From positions 24,842 to 88,841 of the forward strand of contig JASLLL010000008.1 of assembly GCA_030747075.1 (NCBI GenBank): a stretch of 64,000 nucleotides of DNA, given 5' to 3'. Numbering within the stretch: the first letter of the stretch is position 1; each line of letters starts with the position of its first letter. The notes beneath the pieces are model-generated. The model worked only from the letters and a program-made list of their open reading frames with translations. It was not told where the DNA came from and did not search any database. The DNA comes from Gemmatimonadota bacterium (GTDB lineage: Bacteria > ARS69). The position numbers and the translations under genes were made by a program. Positions 55,304-64,000 of this stretch are shown piece by piece.

Positions 55304-56850
55304 GCAAGAAAGGTTTTCTGACCGTACTCCTGGTCGCGTTGATCGGTCTTGGCGGCCCCGGTTGTGGACCGGGTGCCCCCGACGATGCCGCGCAGGCCGG
55401 GAAGGCCGCCGCCTTCTGCGAGGAGCACCGGATCGCACAGGCGCAGTGTCCGTACTGCGACCCGAGTCTCATCGAGTCATTGGGCTTCTGTCACGGCCAC
55501 GGTGTTCCCGAGGCCTTCTGCTACCTGTGCAACCCGGCCCTGATTCCCGCCTTCCAGGCCGTCGGGGATTGGTGCGCCGGACACGATCGACCGGAGTCGC
55601 AGTGCTACATCTGCAACCCCGAGCTGGATCCCGCCCGCAAGGAGCCGCAGGCCACCGCCGCATCGGAGGACTCGGGGCAGTCGGATGCTTCTCCGGTGGC
55701 AAGTGCCGCGGAGAGTGGCTACATCCCGCGGAGGCAGCAGCCGCCTTCGGTCTACTGCGCGACACAGAGTCTCGTCGTGAGCTTCGATAGTCCTGAGATC
55801 GCCGATCGTGCGGGATTCGAATACGCCACTGTCGAGGCGCGTCCGCTGACCGAGATCGTCAGGTGCCATGCCGAGGTCGCCTATGATGGCAACCGTTACG
55901 CGCAGATCTCGGCCCAGGTCCCGGGCATTGTCTCCGAGGTTCACAAGGACTTCGGCGACACCGTCGACTCCGGAGACGCCCTTGTCACCATCACCTCGAC
56001 TCATCTCGGCGCCGCCAAGGCATCCTACTTGCAGGCTACGGCCGCGGTCGAACTCTGGCAGCGGAACCACGCACGCGAGGCAGTCCTCCTGGACCGCGGG
56101 GCTTCGACGGAGAGGGGCCTGCTCGAGGCGGGGACGAGTCTGGCGGAGAGTCGAATCTCGCTGTCGGCGGCGGAGCAGGCGCTGTTGAGCTTCGGGCTTT
56201 CGAAGCCGCAGGTCGACGCGCTGCGGCGCAACGAGGACACGAGTGCGCGCTATGTCGTCACCGCTCCGTTTGCCGGGATCGTCGTGGACCGTCAAGCCAC
56301 CGCGGGAGAGGTGGTGGATTCCTCCAGGCCCCTCTTCGCCGTCGCTGATGTCTCCCGCATGTGGGCACTCATCGATGTCTACGAATCGAACCTGCGGCAC
56401 ATCGAGATCGGGCAGCCGGTGGTTCTTCAGGTCGAGGGCCTGCCGGGTGAGTCATTTGGCGGCCGTATCACCTGGGTGAGCTCGCAGCTCGATCCCCGGA
56501 CCCGGACTCTCCGGGCCCACGCCGACTTCGACAACTCCGGCGGCATGCTCCGCGCCCACATGTTCGCCAGTGCCAGCGTTTCGGTCCGGGATCGCCGGCC
56601 GTCCCTGGTGGTGCCGGCGGCATCGGTGCAGTGGGAGGGGTGCTGCAACGTGGTCTTCATCAAGAAGTCCGCCACGGAGTACCAACCCCGAAAGGTCCAC
56701 CTGGGCATTGCCACCGGCACGGTCTACGAGGTTCTCGGTGGACTGGATGCGGGTGATGAGGTGGTCACACAGGGCAGCTTCCTGCTCAAGACGGAGATTC
56801 TCAAGGGCAGCATTGGAGCGGGCTGCTGCGAAATCGATCCAGGAGCCTAG
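55300..56850 (+). CDS. RND periplasmic adaptor lipoprotein with triple C-x2-H-x6-C-x2-C repeat (CzcB-like)
   Basis: A 516-residue membrane-fusion protein with a lipobox (IGLGGPGC, Cys22). Residues 35-125 contain three tandem units of about 38 residues with the pattern C-x2-H-x6-C-x2-C (CEEHRIAQAQCPYC, CHGHGVPEAFCYLC, CAGHDRPESQCYIC), clear metal-binding candidates. A normal adaptor follows: barrel-sandwich halves (SAQVPGIVSEVHKDFGDTV and VTAPFAGIVVDRQATAGEVV), helical hairpin, beta-barrel and a Cys-Cys pair near the C terminus. It bridges pump and outer-membrane duct; the repeats may capture Cu, Zn or similar. It contains one of four ACGT sites (56648). Confidence 0.9.
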   Translation: MSKKGFLTVLLVALIGLGGPGCGPGAPDDAAQAGKAAAFCEEHRIAQAQCPYCDPSLIESLGFCHGHGVPEAFCYLCNPALIPAFQAVGDWCAGHDRPESQCYICNPELDPARKEPQATAASEDSGQSDASPVASAAESGYIPRRQQPPSVYCATQSLVVSFDSPEIADRAGFEYATVEARPLTEIVRCHAEVAYDGNRYAQISAQVPGIVSEVHKDFGDTVDSGDALVTITSTHLGAAKASYLQATAAVELWQRNHAREAVLLDRGASTERGLLEAGTSLAESRISLSAAEQALLSFGLSKPQVDALRRNEDTSARYVVTAPFAGIVVDRQATAGEVVDSSRPLFAVADVSRMWALIDVYESNLRHIEIGQPVVLQVEGLPGESFGGRITWVSSQLDPRTRTLRAHADFDNSGGMLRAHMFASASVSVRDRRPSLVVPAASVQWEGCCNVVFIKKSATEYQPRKVHLGIATGTVYEVLGGLDAGDEVVTQGSFLLKTEILKGSIGAGCCEIDPGA

Positions 56851-56860
56851 GGGGATTCCG

Positions 56861-59944
<3,084 letters not shown>

Positions 59945-60194
59945 GACCCGTCCGGGATTCACCGGTCGACCGACGGAGAAGCCCGGGCCGCAATCTGCCC
60001 GGAAACTCCCCACCCCGGCGTTCTTGCGTCGGATTCCTGGCGGCGTCAGCCACGGCCGGACCCGCATAACCTCCGACCCAGATGGAAGTTAGACCAATGG
60101 AGAGACGCTGGCCGGGACGCCAGAGAAAAACAACAATCTTCGGGACACAACCAACCGGATTCAGGACACTCTCCATCGGCTGATCGGGGGGCGA
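59945..60194 (+). other. 250-bp intergenic region
   Basis: An 8-bp inverted repeat, ATGGAGAG (60097-60104) and CTCTCCAT (60169-60176), is the only structure I see. No convincing gene or promoter. Confidence 0.35.
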
Positions 60195-61097
60195 ATGGCG
60201 ACCGCAGGCGGATGCATGCAACTGGCGCTGGACTCCGGAGTGCGCGGACTGGCCGGACTTCGGCGCGGCCTTTCCGGCGGTGGGGAACCTGCCGGATCGG
60301 GAGGCCCGCTCCCGGGCGCTCAGGCGCACCAGGACTGCCGGGTGCTCGGGCAGGGCGAGGATGCGCTTCTCCGGCTGGGCCGCGTCTACCAGTCGCTCTG
60401 GCGAACGGTGGAGTGGCGCCTCATGCGAGAGGCGTGTCATGACCTGCCGCGGCCTGTCGCGGATCTTGGGTGCGGGGACGGTGCCTTCGGGGCATTGCTT
60501 CGCGACAAGATTGACCACGGGTTCGACGGAGACGCGGAGATCCTCCCGCACTGCGACCTGAGCGTGTACGAAGCGGTGGCGGCCGTGGACCTCCGCGAGA
60601 CGCTGCCGCTTCCGGACGGGTCGCTGGCGTCCGTCTTCTCCAACTCCACCTTCGAGCACATTGTCCCTGTGGAACGGGCGCTGGCGTCGGTGGCCCGCGC
60701 ACTGAAGCCGGGAGGGACATTCGTCATCTCCGTCCCGACCGTGGGGCTTGTCCATGCCTTCGAGTCCCGCTACACACGGGCGTTCGCCAATCGGCTGAAC
60801 ACGATCCTCGGGCACCACAATCTCTGGTCCTGGGCGGAGTGGGAGACACGACTCCGGGATGTCGGATTCGTGGGGGTGAACATGCGAGGCTACCTGACGG
60901 TCGACGCAGCCCGGTGGTTTGCGTCGCGGCAGCTTGCTCCGTGGGAACCGCTGGAGAGACGCTTTCCGGAGTACGCGTGGAAGCGTTCCGTTCGCGACAT
61001 CCGGCGGCATGTTCGCGACTCCCTGACGATCACGGACGAAAAGGCCACGACCTGCGTGCTGGTGGAGGCGGTTCGCGGAGGGGAAGCGGTCGTATGA
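60195..61097 (+). CDS. Class I SAM-dependent methyltransferase
   Basis: Up to 300 residues. The SAM-binding motif VADLGCGDGAFGALL is near residue 87, followed by the acidic loop LPLPDGSLASVFSNSTFEHI and LKPGGTFVISVPT, a Methyltransf_11-type fold. The first 50 residues are Gly-rich and unconserved-looking, so the true start may be an internal GTG near 60340; ATG 60195 does have a GGGGGG run upstream. The four-base overlap with a polysaccharide flippase suggests a substrate in surface-glycan synthesis. Confidence 0.75.
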   Translation: MATAGGCMQLALDSGVRGLAGLRRGLSGGGEPAGSGGPLPGAQAHQDCRVLGQGEDALLRLGRVYQSLWRTVEWRLMREACHDLPRPVADLGCGDGAFGALLRDKIDHGFDGDAEILPHCDLSVYEAVAAVDLRETLPLPDGSLASVFSNSTFEHIVPVERALASVARALKPGGTFVISVPTVGLVHAFESRYTRAFANRLNTILGHHNLWSWAEWETRLRDVGFVGVNMRGYLTVDAARWFASRQLAPWEPLERRFPEYAWKRSVRDIRRHVRDSLTITDEKATTCVLVEAVRGGEAVV

Positions 61098-62671
61098 GCG
61101 GGTCCGACTCCAGCGCCCCATTCCCCGCGCGGGAACTTGCCCGGGGAACGGGGCTTATTCTGGCGGGGGGGATCGCCTATCAGGTTCTGGAGTACCTGTA
61201 CCGATTCACGCTGGCACGCGGGCTTGGGGTAGACGGGTTCGGCACCTTCAATCAGGCGCGCTCGGTTCTTCTTCTGCTGGTTCCCCTGGCGGCGCTGGGT
61301 CTCGGTCCGGGCATGAAGCGATTCGTCGCGCTGTTGCGTGGCGCGGGTCGGGCCGACGAAATCCCGGCGCTGTTGCGCGGCGGCACGCGGGTCCTTGGCG
61401 GATCCGTGCTCGTGGGCGCGGGGACGCTGGCGATGCTCGCTCGCCCACTGGCCGTCTTCTTCCATAACGACGCACTGGCCGCGCCGCTTCTCGTGCTGGC
61501 GGCGGGCGTTCCGGCCTTTGTCGGGCTGATGTACACGACAAGAGTCGGCGAAGCGTTCCGGAGTTTTCGCCCGGCGGTGATTGCCCGGCAGATCCTCAAT
61601 CCTCTCCTGCGTCTGCTCACGGGTGTCGCCCTGGTACTGGCCGGGGCCAGCCTCCCCGTGCTCATGGGCGGTTTCGTCGCGTCGCTCTACGGCGCGTTCG
61701 CGGTGGCGGTCATTCTCGTGCTTCGGATTCTCCCGGACGCGGGGAAGCAGACAGTCGTTCCGGACGGTCGGGCTCCCGAGATCGATTCCAGTCTGCGGTC
61801 GCTGGTGCGGTATTCGATCCCGGTCGCGTTCGGCGGGATCATCTTCAACGTCGCCGACCGGATTGACATCCTCATGCTGGGGTATTACCTGAACGAGACG
61901 AGCGTCGGGATCTACAGCGCGGCGTCACCACTGGCGCGAACGCTGCTCATTCTGGGGTCGAGCGTCCTGCCGGTCATGGGGACGCTGTCCGCCGAATGCG
62001 CCGGGCGGGGTGATCTGGCGGGGATCGCCCGGCTTCGGCGGCGGGCGTCGCGCTGGACTCTCCTCTACACGGCTCCGTTTGCAGTGGGGCTGGCCATGTT
62101 TCCGGATCCTGTGGTCACGCTGTTCTTCGGCGAACAGTATGCCGGGGGGGCGGTTGCGCTGCGCATCCTCGTCCCCGGGTATCTGGCGTTTGTGATCCTG
62201 GGTCCGCTGACGGTTCTCGTCAACGCGATGGGTCGATCCGGATGGTCGTTCTGGAATGTCGTCGTGCGGACCGTGCTGAATGTTGCACTGAACGCCGTTC
62301 TCATTCCCCGTTACGGTATTCCGGGAGCGGCCGTGGCGACCGGGATTGCGCTGGTCGCCTCCACGACCGTCGCGTGGTTCATGCTGGGCGCTCTTGTGCC
62401 GCTGGGGAATCCGTTCTCCGGGTGGCTGCGTCCCGCGGGAGTGCTGGCGGGAGCGGCAGGGGCCGCGTGGGGCACGAGCGCAGTCGCGCTGGCGGCTGGC
62501 GCGTCCGATCTGCAGGCGGCGCTGGGGGGCGGCGTGTTTCTGCTGCTGCTGTTTGCCGCAGGGATCCGGTTCATCCCGGGGTGCATGGAGGAGGGGGATC
62601 TGGACCTTCCCCGAATGCTCGGTGCCCGGATGAAGCGCGGAGACGGGAAGCGCCACCGACTCAACGCCTGA
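61094..62671 (+). CDS. Polysaccharide flippase (Wzx-like, MOP superfamily)
   Basis: A 525-residue protein with about fourteen hydrophobic helices and the flippase start (GTGLILAGGIAYQVLEYLYRFTLARGLGVDGFGTFNQA). Later segments include VADRIDILMLGYYLNETSVGIYSAA and FGEQYAGGAVALRIL, typical of Wzx/RfbX-type lipid-linked oligosaccharide exporters. It would move undecaprenyl-linked glycans across the inner membrane. It overlaps the methyltransferase gene at its start and the convergent lipoprotein gene by 11 bases at its end. It carries an ACGT site (61848). Confidence 0.88.
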   Translation: MSGSDSSAPFPARELARGTGLILAGGIAYQVLEYLYRFTLARGLGVDGFGTFNQARSVLLLLVPLAALGLGPGMKRFVALLRGAGRADEIPALLRGGTRVLGGSVLVGAGTLAMLARPLAVFFHNDALAAPLLVLAAGVPAFVGLMYTTRVGEAFRSFRPAVIARQILNPLLRLLTGVALVLAGASLPVLMGGFVASLYGAFAVAVILVLRILPDAGKQTVVPDGRAPEIDSSLRSLVRYSIPVAFGGIIFNVADRIDILMLGYYLNETSVGIYSAASPLARTLLILGSSVLPVMGTLSAECAGRGDLAGIARLRRRASRWTLLYTAPFAVGLAMFPDPVVTLFFGEQYAGGAVALRILVPGYLAFVILGPLTVLVNAMGRSGWSFWNVVVRTVLNVALNAVLIPRYGIPGAAVATGIALVASTTVAWFMLGALVPLGNPFSGWLRPAGVLAGAAGAAWGTSAVALAAGASDLQAALGGGVFLLLLFAAGIRFIPGCMEEGDLDLPRMLGARMKRGDGKRHRLNA

Positions 62672-63002
62672 GCGAGAGCTCCTCCAGAACTTCTTCGAAG
62701 TCTGCCGCAAGCAGGTCGGGCCGGTCGAGACAGGGAGCGGTCCACGCAGCCCACTCCTCTTCGCTGAGATGGGAGCCGGGGAAGAAGCGCAGCGCCATTC
62801 GGAAGGAATCCGGCGAGGCCGGGTGTCGCCTTGAGATTCGCAAGACCTCGGCATAGTAGTCGGCGAATGTCCCGATGGCGGCTTCCAGCCTCAAGGTCTC
62901 CGGAGGTTTGACCGGCGGCGGCAGTTCCTTCTCCGGCGCGCATCCCGCCAGCAGCGACAGCGAGACCCATGCAGCCGTGGAGAGAATCATGCGCGAGTTC
63001 AT
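62661..63002 (-). CDS. Small lipoprotein
   Basis: A 113-residue protein with a lipobox LSLLAGC (Cys21) after a short signal, then a Pro-rich linker (PEKELPPPVKPPETL) and a helical domain of about 70 residues. The pattern of a Pro-rich tether plus a small helical domain suggests a periplasmic lipoprotein. No family is recognised. CGGAG lies six bases before ATG 63002. It is divergent from the BamA-like gene, with a 160-base shared upstream region. Confidence 0.7.
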   Translation of the reverse strand: MNSRMILSTAAWVSLSLLAGCAPEKELPPPVKPPETLRLEAAIGTFADYYAEVLRISRRHPASPDSFRMALRFFPGSHLSEEEWAAWTAPCLDRPDLLAADFEEVLEELSLRR

Positions 63003-63077
63003 GGCGGCTCCGGTTGACAGTCTGCGCGAAAGGTAGCCCGGAAAGGCACGGGGATGCCACCGGGAAAGGGGGTCGCG

Positions 63078-63106
63078 TTGACACGATCAGTCGCCTTTGA
63101 TAGCGT
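63078..63106 (+). promoter_or_regulatory. Promoter of the BamA-like gene
   Basis: TTGACA (63078-63083), 17 bases, TAGCGT (63101-63106), about 55 bases upstream of the start codon. Confidence 0.65.
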
Positions 63107-63161
63107 CCCCCACCGGCCTGCAGATCCCGGCAGGCCCTGCTGCGGCCCTGGAGTCGAGCGG

Positions 63162-64000
63162 ATGCGGATCCACCGAAATCTCCTCCCCCTTCTTCTCTCG
63201 CACCTGATTGCACCGCCGAGCGCGTCCGCGTCTCCCGTCTGGACGGAGGACTGCCCCGAAGACCTCTCGGCCTTCAGCCTTGAGAAGATCCTCTTCGAGG
63301 GGAACGCCGCGCTCTCCGAGGACGAACTGCGCGGCGTCATCCGGTCCTCGACCTCGGGCATCCTCCGCTTCCGGCCCATGAACCTCGAGCGCCTCCTCGG
63401 CGATGTCCACCGGCTCCGCCGGCATTACCGCCGCGAGGGATTCTGGGATGTGGCCGTGCAGGTCGACATTCTCTACGACGCGGATCGTCGGCGGGCGCTT
63501 CCCGCGTTTCGAATCGTGGAGGGGGCGCGGCGGCGTGTCGGCTCCATTCGGGTGGAGGGCAACGAGACCTTCTCCAACGCGGAAGTATTCACATGGACGA
63601 AACTGGTTTCCGGCGACCCGTTCGACCTCTCCCGCACCGACCTCGACCGCGAGTCCATCGAGAACACCTATGCGAACCGCGGATTCCACCTGGTGCAGGT
63701 GACGGCGGACCTCCAGGCGCAGCGGTCCGGGCGCGGTGAAGAGGTGGTTCACGACCTGATCCACCGAATCGAGGAAGGTCCGCGGCTTCATGTGGGGAAG
63801 ATCCGTGTGGAAGGAAACGAGGTCACCGCCGGTTCGATCATCCGGCGGGAGTTGATGATCGAGTCGGGAGATGTGCTCAGCAGAGAGCGACTGATCGGGA
63901 GTCGACGAAGGCTCTACGCGACCGGCTTTTTCTCTCGTGTGGAACTGATTCCTGAACTGAGAGGCGAAGAGGAACACGATGTAGATGTCGTCGTGAAGGT
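63162..64000 (+). CDS. BamA/Omp85-family protein, N-terminal POTRA part
   Basis: The frame runs off the right edge after 279 codons. It begins with a signal peptide (NLLPLLLSHLIAPPSASA). At least three POTRA units follow, each with the strand-helix-helix pattern and the G-N turn: FSLEKILFEGNAALSEDELR, RRVGSIRVEGNETFSNAEVF and LHVGKIRVEGNEVTAGSIIR, the last followed by RRRLYATGFFSRVEL. This is the periplasmic chaperone region of outer-membrane assembly proteins (BamA, TamA). Which member it is cannot be decided without the barrel. The ATG is preceded by a weak CTGGAG site. Confidence 0.88.
   Translation, partial: MRIHRNLLPLLLSHLIAPPSASASPVWTEDCPEDLSAFSLEKILFEGNAALSEDELRGVIRSSTSGILRFRPMNLERLLGDVHRLRRHYRREGFWDVAVQVDILYDADRRRALPAFRIVEGARRRVGSIRVEGNETFSNAEVFTWTKLVSGDPFDLSRTDLDRESIENTYANRGFHLVQVTADLQAQRSGRGEEVVHDLIHRIEEGPRLHVGKIRVEGNEVTAGSIIRRELMIESGDVLSRERLIGSRRRLYATGFFSRVELIPELRGEEEHDVDVVVK

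Noticed and set aside
59945..60194. Possible insertion-sequence scar with the ATGGAGAG/CTCTCCAT repeat
   Set aside because: Only eight bases per arm, no transposase remnant and no target duplication visible.

Overview
This window is a high-GC (about 65% by eye), densely coded chromosomal segment from a diderm bacterium. The evidence for an outer membrane is a POTRA/BamA-like gene at the right edge, a TolC-type outer-membrane factor with an RND pump, lipoproteins, and RseP. Three large secreted proteins end in a FlgD-Ig-like C-terminal module of the kind common in Fibrobacteres-Chlorobi-Bacteroidetes-related lineages such as Eisenbacteria or Krumholzibacteriota. That placement is inference. 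Most of the content is housekeeping, and there is no phage, CRISPR array or intact insertion sequence.

Left part (1-17.8 kb): the end of lepA, hemW, a secreted beta-propeller-like protein, a PhoU-like/Pit phosphate pair, a HAD 5'-nucleotidase, a membrane glycosyltransferase-like gene and a nitronate monooxygenase. A decayed RND-pump tail follows, with the hrcA promoter embedded in its 3' end. Next is hrcA-grpE-dnaJ (no dnaK) behind a CIRCE-like operator, then rsmE, a HIT protein, an Rrf2 regulator and an OPT transporter. The OPT gene is followed after one base by an AhpD-like gene whose second catalytic cysteine is an in-frame TGA. A hairpin lies just downstream of that codon, so this is most likely a selenoprotein.

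Middle (17.9-45 kb): mutS2-dnaG-rpoD, sugar-nucleotide and MFS genes, a shortened beta-carbonic anhydrase, two tRNAs, a zinc-ribbon coiled-coil protein, RNase HI, the RNase P RNA, recJ, relA/spoT, a YfiH-like protein, dtd, maf, an HMG-CoA-lyase-like gene, large secreted proteins and mtnA.

Right part (45-64 kb): a long translation, lipid and envelope operon (rplM-rpsI-rpsB-tsf-pyrH-frr-uppS-cdsA-dxr-rseP), a heavy-metal RND efflux operon with an unusual Cys/His-rich adaptor, a methyltransferase/flippase pair, a lipoprotein and the start of an outer-membrane assembly gene.

Two window-wide patterns stand out. First, the palindrome ACGT is almost absent: I found four copies by eye, where roughly 200 would be expected from composition. 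Second, many intergenic regions carry a recurring promoter form, TTGAC-like, 17-18 bases, then TAG/TAT/TAC-type -10.
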